Below are positions 34,501 to 46,331 of a stretch of DNA of 64,000 nucleotides, one piece after another. Numbering within the stretch: the stretch's first letter is position 1; each line of letters begins with the position of its first letter. The notes under the pieces are model-generated. The model did not search any database, was not told where the DNA came from, and was given only the letters and a program-made list of their open reading frames with translations. The translations under genes were made by a program, and so were the position numbers. Origin of the DNA: Paramarasmius palmivorus (taxonomy: Eukaryota; Basidiomycota; Agaricomycetes; Agaricales; Marasmiaceae); assembly GCA_037176845.1 (NCBI GenBank), contig JAYKXP010000145.1, forward strand, positions 45,701-109,700, given 5' to 3'.

Positions 34501-37030
34501 CTGTTCTTTATTTACTCAGCCTACGAAATCCCACTCTGAGCACGGAAGGAAGTTGGGGCATCGAGGCCAAAGGCACGACGCGTGGTGTTGCCCTGAGAGA
34601 TGGGCTGAGTGTGCTACCAGGGATGTAGGTTGAAAAGGACGTACCTATGGTGATGTTGAACAGGATGCATGCATGGTGCATTGGGAATCTTGATGGTGCA
34701 TTGGATGGACAAGAGGCGGAAAGTGGAAGCGTGTTGCCGCCGGCGCTTCTCTTCTCACAACGACCACCTCCTTCAACACGTTCATCTCGGTAGGCATAGA
34801 AAGGTGTGTTCAAACTTTCTGTATACTATTCTTAGATCTAACATACCTTTCAGAAGCTCATAGAAATCGAATACAAGATATACCTCAAGAGGTGCGACTG
34901 TCGGTATGTTTGCTACTCTCACCGTTTTTCGCCGTCACTCATCGCTCCTCCTAGGCAATAGCAAGCCCCAAAACGCCATCTAAACCTTTGAAGATGTATT
35001 ACAATTCATGGATAGCCCAAAATCTTTCCATCACCTTTTCAAACGCGCTCCTCGACACCACCTCGACCCCATTCCCAGTCACTCCAAGCTCAAATCGTTA
35101 TAATACCTCAACCACTTCAACTAGGCTGGAATTTTCCTCCTCCCGCGATATGCGCTATACACATCCCTTTCAAACCTCCCATTCGCATTGTAATGCGTTC
35201 AGTGACCCGTGGTCGGTCCCCGCACCCTAGTCCCAATACGACACATTTCCCGTGCCCACCTCACAAGGCTCCGCGCGATGAACATCTCCACGATGATCCC
35301 AGCCTACTTCTCCATATATGGCCCTTCCTACCGCAACCAAGAATCCCAAGCATACACAGTTACACCTACTCCCTTTGCTCACGATGACGCTAGCTGTCGA
35401 GCCTTGTTCTATGCCTTTCGCCAAATCGCGAATGGATTCACGATGGTGCATGGGGTGACGATAGGGTTTTGGATACAAGAATGGGCATGGTAGAATCGAT
35501 GGTCGAGTTGGCTTGCTGGTATGACACCGCAGGGTAAGTACACACTATCCTCCACTTTTTCGACGCGTCTTACTGACATGGGATTGTCTACAGCGGCAAT
35601 GAAACCTAGCTCAAGTCCCATCCTAGCCGTTTCTCTGAACTGGCAAGCTTGAAAAAACTGTTCTTTCCTGTCGCCTGCACGCCTGCCTTCCTCGATGTCC
35701 AAACGTCCACTCTCCGCACCCCCTACCGCCTCGTAGCCCTACTCTCCCCAAATTCATCCTCCAGTTCTATACCCCAAGCTCCTCATGAGCTGCATATGGG
35801 TTCCCGGGGCATTCCGCCAACCGACGCCTCCATTTCCTCTTCTTCCGCTCCGCATATCTTGAAGGATACACGCCCCCAGCTTCATCTTCACTCAATCTCC
35901 AGCTCTAATCCTCGTTCACTTGACGAATAGGGCCGTTTAGCCTTGTCTGTGCCGAGTTTCCCAAGTGGAACTGGTGGTTGTCCTTATCAGCACGATACGT
36001 CGCGGAATGTCGTTCGAGTATGCGATGGAAGCCATCCTACGCCCACATAGGCTGCCATTGCAGGAGATTGGAGGGGGATATACTTGGTCAGGCTTGGATG
36101 AGGATAAAGCTTGGGGCAATTGGAAGCGCTATTCTCAGCATCCTTAGTGGGTACTCTTTCTTTTATTCTGCTCCCGACTGATGCTGATGTTGTTTCATGT
36201 GCAGGAAGAATGAACGATCTATAGCAGCGCAAAGAATCTTTCACCACCGTTCTTGAAGATACACTACCTTCCGGGTATTGCAGTTCCGAGAAAGATACCT
36301 TCCTCGCTACCAGATCTTGACACTGCGTATACTGGTGGTCGGTTTTCCTGTGGAATGATGGTATCCCATATAGCACAGAATTTCATGCTATCCATTCGAC
36401 AACTCCGCAACTTATACAGTACACGCATGTTCCTCGTTGGCTCTAGACTTTAGTACATACGAGTATACCTCTACCTGATAACATGCCATTATGCAGTCCG
36501 ATACACACGTTCAAGAGAGAACGGTGTCCCGTTCAATGCAGCAACAGGCGAAGCTTTTGCTCCCGATAGTCGATACCAATGTCCATATGCAGTAAGCATC
36601 CTTCCCTATATGGAAGGAGAGAACAGCATGAGTATCTTGACGACGACCAGCTCGTAGATTAATATGCTACTCACCGAGGTCTTTGATCCCTTTTTCCGAG
36701 GATCTCTCGAGTCTTGATCGCGACCCTCAACACCCATCTCCTAACGTCCCAGTCGAACGTTGATATAGCACCCGATAGCACCCAAAACCTTGCATCCAAC
36801 ATTGGAGGATGGGCAAGGGCTTGCAGGGGTGACAGGCAATTGTCGAGATCCGTGAATGCGGGGACATTCATCGAAGAGAGAGGCAGGGTGTGTTCGTATC
36901 TGCGGGTTTGAATTTGAGATGCGTTGGAAGTTGGAATCGAGGCTACCATTCAGAGTGAGTAAAAGTTGTGCATATGGAAGAAAGAAGTTCAGAATCACCT
37001 TGCTATGTACCAGCTGATGGTGTGGGCTGG
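34500..37030 (+). pseudogene. Alpha-type block 3
   Basis: Core about 34700-34803, intron 34804-34853 (GTGTGTTC ... TTTCAG), second donor 34904 (GTATGTTT), later intron near 36150-36205. A minus-strand intron (34644-34593, GTACGTCC ... CTCTCAG) lies upstream of the core. The + strand frame after exon 2 is interrupted. No domain was recognised. Confidence 0.4.
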
Positions 37031-40000
37031 GCATCTACTCTCCGTCAAACGTTGGGCTTGAGTGACGACGAACGCTCGGAACCTTGGGAGTGCATTTGGG
37101 TTGTAGATTTTGGTCGGGTCGGGTGCGCGAAGAATTACAAGACAATTTTCTGGCAAGGGCAGGTTGAGCGTGAATTGAGGACATGGTAGGCTGGGAAGAT
37201 GGTAGGGCCAAAGCTATAGGAGTGCGCAAGGGCGTTGTTGGTTGTAGTAAAGTTGTAAGTGAGTTGAAGGCCTCAAGGTCATGTCCTAGATGGACGTTGA
37301 GGTTATGGGAGCAGAAAATGGTGCAAAGCATTGAGAACGCACCTTTTCGTAGTCATTCAGCCAATAAAACCTCGATAGAACCTCCGCCTTGAGCAAGGAA
37401 AGAGTCCGGGATGTTGAGGTCGGCGGCCATGACGCGTGGTTTTGTTCTGAGATGGGTTGAGAGCGCTTCCAGGGATGTAGGAGGGAAAAGACGTACCTGT
37501 CGTCATATTTGTGAGGGGCTAATACGTTGAATTGGATTCCTTGCTGATGTAGTCGATGGGTGAAGAAAGAGGCGGTGAAGAGTGTTTGCCGCCGGCACTT
37601 CTCTTCTCAAAACAATCATGTCGTTCAAAGCGCGTTTGGCTCTGCGGCACTATATGGTACGTCCAACCATTCCATGTGCCCCGTTTGAGATCTGATATAT
37701 CTTGATTAAGCAGCTCACCAAACTCGAGTGCAAGGCTTGAAGTGGGCGCCCAAGGCATGACTATCTGGGATTCGGTATGTGCATTACTCTCGACATTTTT
37801 TCATCATCACTCATCACTTTTTCTAGCCAAATGCAAGCCCAAACCGACATTGGTTCCTCCGAAAAGCTACTTCACCAAATCCAACGCCTCTCTGTAAACT
37901 CCCAGACACCACCTCGTTTTTGTTCCCGATCACTACGAGCTCAAACGACATAGCCTTCACACAAGCTTAGCCACTAGGCTGCAATTGCGGGCATTCATGC
38001 GACGTGGACCTCCAAATCCTCCTTCATACTACCACAAGACGCCCGATGACTTTGGTTTAACATGCTCCGCCTCGCATCCTAGTTTGAACGCTGCCACCTC
38101 TTAGGATCCGGCTGGACAATCGCTACCACAATGATTTCAGCCTCATTTGTTGTATAGCATCCAGCCTCTTATCGCAACCCCACTTCATGCAACCAACGCT
38201 CCGCTCGCTCGTATGGCTCGGTCCATATCGAGTCCCATAGTGACGGTTGAGCTGGGCTTGTTCGTGCTGCTCCCTGCCTTTTCAACGCGTCTTACTGACA
38301 TTCTACTATCTATAGTTAGAACGAGAGCCACTTAAGCTCCAGCCTGTCAGTTGGGTGGCACCGAACTCTGTTCTCCTCACTGTCACGCCCAAATGCCCGT
38401 GCATACTCGTCGATACAGAGCTATCTTGGTCTGGCAGCATCAGCTAATGCTTCGTCATCACCCTGCCCTGTGGTCGCATTCTCCTCGATATCATCCTCTG
38501 GATCGGTGCATGATACTGCCTCACGACATCGTCACGAAGATCCGATTGGAAACCAGCAGCTGTAGGAGTTACCGATCCCGCGAGTCTGGTTTTGGCGTAG
38601 GCGTAGGCGTTCTTGCGAGATTCAGATGCTGGCAAGCTCTGGATCTCTTGTTACTCAAGCTGTTGGACATTTCACCCTTAACAAGCCTTGCGGTGTCAAT
38701 AGCCAACAACTTTCCCAGCAGAAGAACGCCAGAGAGGCAATATCTATCCACCGCCTATATCCCAACACGCCGCTGCCAGGATGATTATATCAAAGGCGTG
38801 TTAGGTTTCGCTCAACAGACGCTGTCGAAGGTTAGAGACCTTGACCGTGAGGAGCAGCGTTGAAGGCACACATCTTCGTTGGTATGTCTCCTTTCGCCTC
38901 CGCATAACGCTTCTTTTCGCTGACTCTTACATGACAAGGCATCATACGGCCTTGGAAGAACACATTTTTATTCGTATTCTCAAGCCCATTAGTGGTGTCG
39001 GGCCAATACTCTTGAACGTGAAAGCTCGAAAGGGGAGTACGAGGAGGATGTGCAAGGTATAAACTTCGGTTATCGGTAAGTCTGCTCCTCTCGGCCTCAG
39101 TCTTTCGTTACTGATGTCTCTTGGTCCCAATTAGCATGTCACTTGACGCGAACTTCATCGACTCGCAGCAATGTCGTCGGAGCAGAAAGCCATTGCTCAT
39201 ATTGAAGAAGATGCAAAAGGATGGGCTCGGGTTGGTTGTGTAGGCTGTAGTTCGGCGAAAAACTGCATGCTGCTGCTGAAGGTACATGTGTAACAATTTG
39301 TCAGGGATCGCGCTAAATCTGTTTCTCAGACGTTTGTTAACGGAAACGAGTATGTCTCGCTCAAGGGTTCGGCCTGATGATTAGGTGAGTTCATGTCATT
39401 TACTTCTGTTCGGTAGCTCATACTCGTTCTCCGGCTAGGCCTATACCGGAATTCAGACAGAAGACACTGAAACCGGGTGTAACACCTCATCAACGCAATG
39501 GACACATTTGAGCTCCAGCTCAATGTTCAATGTTCAACGTCCAGCTTCTCAACTAAAACCTCAAGGTCGAGCGCTCGGAATAATGCCTGAGGTGTACACC
39601 AAAACCCCGGTGACTCGTAACACCTCCACATCCATTCCTCTTCCCCCAGTCACTGCCCTGCATGCATACTCTCACTCGAGCTTTCGAGTGTTCCGAAGAA
39701 GACACAAGAAGCCAAATCGCAGCGGCGGTCACTTGGTTTTTGTTGGTGTGATACCAACGAGGTCTCGGGGCGTTTCCTCGGATTGAGAATACGAAGTGGT
39801 CATGGTTGTGGAGTATAGGCGAGATAAAGTAAGGCGAAGGAGTGAGTATCTCTCCATACTATTTCTTGTCAACGTATATACTAGCCGCTAACTCTGTGTC
39901 GGCGTTGCAGGTACCAGCTTTCAGGCAAGATGTTCAAGACCTCTATTCTACAGTTTTCGCCCCTCCGGAAGATCTATACAACCGCCTACCCATCTAGTAT

Positions 40001-40900
40001 CGATGCAGAATCACCAGTTCTGTCAATACGCAGATGGTTTCTTCGTGTCTTTGGTCTGTGATGACCAGCTTCCGTCTTTCACCTGCTCGACGATCGCACA
40101 TGCCTAGACCCGAGCTGGTATCGAGGTTTCGAGAACAGAGGTATGGTCTGGGTGGTCAGCGTAATTGCCAAGGGTAGCGTATCGGCGACTCTAGTCCGGG
40201 AGGGGTGTGGGTGCAGGCGATGGTGATTATGGTGGCTGGGAAACGATCGAGCTATTACGCATCGGAAATGATCCCAAAGTTCTCCTAGTGGAGAGGAAGC
40301 GAAGAGTGTCCGAACCGTGACGCTGCCGGTTTTGAGAGCTGGTTTCGCTCATTGATAGCTTCAGTCGACGATGAACTTTGAGGTTGTACTTGGAGCGATA
40401 TATGCCTGGGTTTGATATGTATTTGTATCCGTACGTCGTGTATCCACTTGGTTCTTTTGCTGTCTAACTGGCGGTTTTTTTCTAGCTTCAAACCATACAT
40501 GTGGTGTTCTTCCCGAGATAAAAATTGGCTGATGATAGACCACCATACTGGTTTGACTCTACCTCAAGAGCCTACTATCCGAGGCTCCATACGGCGAGAC
40601 CAACTCCCCGCGGCCGAGACCCAATACCGAGACGAACAGATGAGCTTGAGCACGGTTTCGGAGGTAATATCAGATCGGAATGCATGAGTAGGTTGGCTTC
40701 GTCTTGAGCCTTTTAGTATCTGAATAAGGTTCCTTTAGCTTGCAGGTATGCCCAAAATACGGACGATGATATTCCGTTTGTTGGGTACGACGAGAAGAGG
40801 GACCGGTCGATATATTGAGGCTAAGTGTATTGATCGAGAACTAGCTATTGTACATATGGCCTCGTGAAGCTGCCAGTATCCTGGCTTTTGTATTACTGCG
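37030..40900 (+). pseudogene. Beta-type block 2
   Basis: Core about 37585-37656, intron 37657-37714, second donor 37775. It aligns with beta1 throughout. The longest frame (38351-38863, 170 residues) shows no domain and overlaps intron-like sequence in the sister block. Treated as a relic. Confidence 0.4.
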
Positions 40901-42600
40901 TGCCCCAAGCAGTTCAGAGCGCTGAAAGACAGTGAGATCAGGTATAGAAATCGAGAGATTTACGCGCGAAGAACACACCTTTTGTGGTTTACTCTGAGGG
41001 TTTCGGCATCAATCGTACTGCTAGGAATGTGAAAATCTGTAGACGTACCTATCCTAAATGTGCATGGGAGGCCAGAATTCTTTGAGAAGGAAGGTCGCGG
41101 TTACATGGTGGTCAACGCGAAGCGTTTGACTCGCCGCGGCGCTTGGCTTTCTCTCAAACCATCACCTCCTCCGACGCGTTTAGGTGTGTTCAGCTATTCT
41201 ATTATGTCCCTTTTCATTCTCATACCTTCTAATAGCTCATCAAAATCGACTTCAAGTACTACCCGAGGCTTTACTGGATTTTCTGGACTGTGGTATGTAC
41301 GCTAGTCTCAGTCTACAATTTTTGAACGTTACTCATTCCTCCTCTGACGCAAGCACACCCCCAATTCATCATGTACACCCCCAAGAATGTATTCCGCTGC
41401 ATCTTCGACCCAGTAACACCCTATCTCCCTCGCAGACACGCGTCCAGTGCGTGAAAAGACACATCGTCGTCTATCACACCCAACGCCAGCATGGTTGCCT
41501 TTCGCACTCTAAATGGGCCTTGCATATCCTGTACGATGACTGGATCAAGGTCTCATATTTCTCAGGAATTCGGATTCCACCAGACAACAACTTCTACACG
41601 ACTTCCTTATCCTTCGAGCCTCGCGCATCTCATCATATCGTCCAGCCCATTCCACCATCCCCCCAGGCCAATATGCTCCACCCAACCTAGCCACGCGTCG
41701 GTTCCCTGCCAACGAGAAGCTATCAGCAAGGCGAAGAAAACCGTCAGGGAAGAATACTGGTCTTACACTAACGCCCAAGGTGTGTACCTTTTTTTTACTC
41801 TTTTTCCGCCCGTTTTGCTGACCCTCGCACCTGTAGCCTCCTTTCAAACCGATACTCGCGAAGTTTTCGGGTCCTCACCAACCGAATATCCCCCTGCTTC
41901 ATCGATTCGGCACCCAAAAAGAGCACTGGGGATGTCTACCTTCCCGAACTGCAATCCGACTACCCCCTCTTAAACTCGGATTCCTCATCCTAAATACCTA
42001 GAGCGCACGGGGATTCCTTCGTGATCGCTCTACCGAGAGAAGTGTGGCTATAGATGAGGTCTCGGTGTCGATACACCCGCCGCTGAACCTTGCCCCCATA
42101 TCACCCCCAACTCCGAAACTAGGTGTTCTCTTTTCGGGTTTGGGTTTGTTACGGGGTATGATTGGGATGTTGAGATCATGTGGGCTGGGCTGGGGGTGGG
42201 GGTATGGATTGAGACGGGGGTGAAGAGGTAGCGTGGGCGTAAAAGGGAGACGATGAATTCGTGAGCGTACACTCGCACCACCTGTTTTGCGCTACGTACA
42301 TGGATGCCAGCTGCGGCCTCAACTGGGGGTGTAGCGACAAGGGAGGAGCGAGTACTAGGTGAACCACGCTAGCTTTGGCAGCTGGTTTCGCTCAATGGTG
42401 GTGAACGATAGCTTTAGTCTCAGAGCGGCGTTTGATCTCTGTATCGACGGTATGTCGTTTGTTTTCTCGTTCGATTGATTTGCTGACTGATCTCCGCGTT
42501 CTTTGTAGCTCGAAGACGTGGGCAACGTTAATGCCTGTCCGGGTGCTGTAGGAAGTAGAGATCGAATGAATCACGGCGCACAAAATCATCGGCTACAGGA
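40900..42600 (+). pseudogene. Gamma-type block 3
   Basis: Core about 41095-41183, intron 41184-41235 (GTGTGTTC ... CTAATAG), second donor 41293, further intron near 41781-41837. A 168-residue + frame (41184-41690) begins inside the intron and is therefore unlikely to be used as such. It pairs with gamma2 to its end (GGGGTGAAGAG near 42218 and 27025). Confidence 0.4.
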
Positions 42601-45600
42601 CATTGTTTGGTACAGAACCGTGTTTGTATTGTACCAGATATCATGAATGACAGAAGATATTGAACACTATCTATGTCGCAGGAGTACTATTTCATGCTGC
42701 GGCCAATACTGTTGCAGTACACTAAAACTGTTTCAAACGCTCTGTGCGCCTCTACTACTCCCCGCTCCTGATATCGATATCTTAAAACTATGGAATTTAG
42801 ATGGTGAGATTGGGCATGACATCGGTAGAAAGGGCGTACCTTCAGTCTTTGGGGTATCGTGGTTGGCCGACCAGTACCGAGCGTAGTTGACAAGGAGCAT
42901 GGTAGATTTGGGACTATGGAAGTACGCGAGAGGGCGTGTTGAGATGTAGAGTGGGATGTAAGCTGGAGCGTTGTAAACGCATCTTTTTGTAGTCATTTAG
43001 CCAGCAAGATCTCTCCTGTGAGCACCGAAACAGGTTAGAGTATTGAAGTCGAAGACATGATGTACAGTTTTTTCCTGCGCAATGGATTGAGTGTGCTGCT
43101 GGGGATGTAGAGCGAGGAGTACGTACCTGTTGTGACATGGGAAAAGAGTAGGATATGCTGGATCGGAATCCTTAGATGGGTGAGGAAAAGGGTCAAAGTG
43201 GTCGAGGTGTAAGCGGGTTCGCTGCCGGCACTTTTCTTTCCAAAACGACCACCTCGTTCAAACGGTGTTCATATCTGCAAGCCTATAGAGGTATGTTCGA
43301 CTGTTTATTTACGTCGTTATTTGATCTGATATCCTTTCCAGCATTCCAGAAGGATCGACTGCAAGTCCAAATCATCAAAGGTGTGTCATCGAGATTCTGG
43401 TATGTACGCTACTCTACGTTTTTTCATCATCACTCATAGCTCCTCCTAGGCAATCACAAGCTCAGAACGCTATCTATACCCCCGAAGATGTGTTATCCTC
43501 CATCACACTTCTCAAACACGCCCTTCGACACCACCCCGACCCAATTTTTAGTTCCTTAAGCTGAGGACTACAGTGACCTCCACTCCACACAACCTCAGCC
43601 AACGAGACTAGCCCCCAGTTGCGTTATCCACGCGACATAGGCTCTACACTTCTCATTTATGCCTCCCACTCCCATTACAACGTGTCCGGTCGCCTACGCT
43701 CTGCCGCCTGCATCCTATAGTCCTCACGCTACACTTTTCCCGTCCCCACCTCTCAAGACTCCACAGGACAAGCCTCTTCACGACACCCCCGATCTTCTTT
43801 CTCATATATTGCCCTCATACCGCGACTATGAACTCCTCCAAGCACTACGAGTTGCGCACGCCGCCCTTGCTCGTACCCGCTATCGGGACTGGTCTCGTAT
43901 ATTCCACAAAGTCGCGAACGTGCTTTTGGTGGTATCTTAGGGATAATAGGCTTGGATCCACAAGGCGTCGTGGTGGAGTAGATGGTTGATCTGGGTTTTG
44001 TTAGTTCTACTGTGCGACACCCAGCGTAAGTACTTGCTGTTCCTCGATCTCTGAACGCGCCTTACAAGTTACTGATACCATATCAGCTATAGCGACGCCT
44101 ACATCCTCACAGAGGCCCAGCTTTAAACTCTCGGTCGACTTGGCAAATTCAGGAACAACGTTTTTCGTTACCACGTTGCTGTCATGCCGCACCTGCTTCC
44201 TCCTCAAGACGCAACTATCACGATCTGGTAGCAACCGCAAACCCTTCGCCCTCATCCTATCTCATATGCCAACTCTTCTCCATATCCTCTAAACCCATAC
44301 CCCATGCTAAGAGCTCATGTTAGCTCCCAGAGTCGACCTAGCCGCATGAAGAGCCCTGGATGTAGATGTGGGCATTGCCTCACTACGTCCTCGAGAAAGC
44401 GGGCTAGAAGGTGGTAGTTCTAGGAGTAATGCCTACACCAAGTCCCAATCCACAAGCCCAAGGATCTGGTTTCCGCACTGGTGTTCTCGTGGAAGGATTT
44501 ACTCTTTCACCGAGATCCTGGGTTCTCCCTAGGTATTGTCGTTCCTCCGAGGGCTGTTGAACGTCGAAACCTCAACGTGCCTCGAGGTGGCGATACCTAT
44601 CACGTATCTGGAACTTTGCTCCCAGAACGGCACGTTTTGCGAAGTTCCCGACATGCCTATAATTCAGTAACTTGATGCTTCCTTCGGCTCGATAGCATCT
44701 GGATGTCGTATTCCGTCTGTAAAGGATGGCATATTGAGTGCATGCCAGGTTTAGAAAGAGCGGTTCAGAACGTTTGGGATGAGCTTCGTCGCTGGTAGCG
44801 GCTTGCTGATGCGAATGGAATGTCTTTGGTACGTCTTGGTAATTCTCCGCATGACGCTTCTTTTTCGCTGATCTTTGTGTTTAATGCAAGGCCATAGAAC
44901 GATCAACAACTCCCACCGATGGATAGGTGCCATATCGACGGACGTGATGTCTCGAGCTCTAGGTCTTGACCAGGAAACACCACCTAGTTCGAGTAGAGGT
45001 GACGCTAAAGAGGAGAATCCGAAGATGTGCAGCGTTTCAACACGAAAATCGGTAAATCTGCTTCTCTATTTGTATCTCTTCCATTACTAATACCTCGTTT
45101 CAACCAGCATGGTACTAGACAGCAATTTTCATCAACGCAAAGCGAAGACATCGGATTTGGAACTCGTGTGCGTATCGAACAATGTGGGATCGGGTTGGTA
45201 GTGTAGGCTACGCTACGCGCTGTTGAAGGTAAACATGTGTGATGGCCTATTTCGAAAACCGCGCTGAACTCGCTCTCAGGATGTGGAACTTTTGTTAGCG
45301 GGAATGATTATGGCTCGAGGCTTAAGCGCTCAACCCGGTCGGTAAGTTCTTCCTATCTACTATTGTTCTGCAGCTCATACTCGTCGTCCAGCAGGCTCAG
45401 GCAAAAGATCTCAGGATTGGGTTTGCTACCCTTGCATGATGATTCACGGCGACGCCGGTTCTTTAGCATTTCAACGCCCGCATCGACTCTGAACGATACC
45501 TTTGCCTTGAAGGTGCCATGTCGGAATGGGATTTGTAGGTGTTATGTTCCTCAAGCCTTTCATGATCTAACGCTTGCATTCTTCTAGATACAGTATCCAG

Positions 45601-45842
45601 TGAGATGCATGGCGTTCGATGGTTTGGGTGCCTTCTGTTGCACTAAAGACGTGGAGACATTGATAGACAAGACCACCGTATCGTCGCTCGCCCCAGCTAT
45701 CAATACAGGCTCCTACCAAGGTCGCGAAACTGTGGAGACAGGTGTCCAATGCCATGGAGAACCCAGGATGCCAATGACGCTTTGGATTCACATCCAAGGT
45801 TGATTTGGGGATGGTAAGCAGGCCTCGTATCGACAAGATCTA
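42600..45842 (+). pseudogene. Delta-type block in unit 3, part upstream of the copia insertion
   Basis: Core 43174-43290, introns 43291-43341 and 43400-43439. The first exon is open from ATG 43176 (MGEEKGQSGRG). A later exon ends in a helical-looking stretch (43659-43940, LLQALRVAHAALARTRYRDW). Frames are otherwise interrupted. The exon near 45600-45760 keeps a joined frame (MAFDGLGAF to TTVSSLAPAINTGSYQGR) that is broken in the sister blocks. The block is split by the copia element after ATCTA at 45842 and resumes at 52638. Confidence 0.45.
45838..45842 (+). repeat. Target site duplication ATCTA (left)
   Basis: ATCTA precedes the 5' LTR and is repeated at 52633-52637 after the 3' LTR. The empty sites at 10203 and 30677 have a single ATCTA. 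Confidence 0.95.
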
Positions 45843-46114
45843 TGTTGGGATTCGGACTCTAGCCTATCATGTGACTTTGTTGATTTTTAGTTTAGTCATA
45901 CTCGTTTTCCCTCCTCAGCCGTTTACCATCATCTGGTCCGTCTGAGGAGGTATGTTTTATTCTTTCTTATTCATTCTATACCTTACTAATACTTATGCTA
46001 GTTTAACTTACACGTTGTATTCTTTAGGTATAGAATTCAGCCGTTTACCATCATCTGGTCCGTCTGAGGAGTTTAACTTACACGTTGTATTCTTTAGGTT
46101 GTTGTATCATAACA
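45843..46114 (+). repeat. 5' LTR of the copia element (272 bp)
   Basis: TG...CA termini. Contains an internal tandem duplication: a 34-bp segment (45916-45949, repeated at 46038-46071) followed by a 27-bp segment (46002-46028, repeated at 46072-46098). The first copy has a 52-bp intron-like insertion between the two segments that the second copy lacks exactly. No strong TATA box was seen. Confidence 0.95.
45950..46001 (+). other. Intron-like segment within the LTR
   Basis: Starts GTATGT, has a consensus TACTAAT branch site near 45984-45990 and ends GCTAG. The downstream duplicate has the flanking sequences joined precisely at the G|GT...AG|T borders. The corresponding segment in the 3' LTR is 52468-52519. 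A longer alternative acceptor is TTCTTTAG at 46027. Confidence 0.7.
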
Positions 46115-46124
46115 GGTTATGGGC
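46115..46124 (+). promoter_or_regulatory. Primer-binding site of the copia element
   Basis: GGTTATGGGC immediately follows the 5' LTR. It is complementary to the anticodon-loop segment of initiator tRNA-Met, indicating half-tRNA priming as in Drosophila copia. The other LTR family in this window uses the same start. Confidence 0.75.
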
Positions 46125-46331
46125 ATTCCCTAACAGCAACTCGAAGAACAACTTGGACCGCTAAAGACGCTAGGCTCGCGTCATATCACATTTTCCTTTT
46201 CCGACATTTTATCATCCCGCGGGACTATTTTCGTTTTTTTCTCGACAATCGATCAACGCCGATTCCAAGATCTTGCGAGATCTAGCCGACATCTGCGCAT
46301 CACACGATAATACCTCCACGGATGCGTCCAG

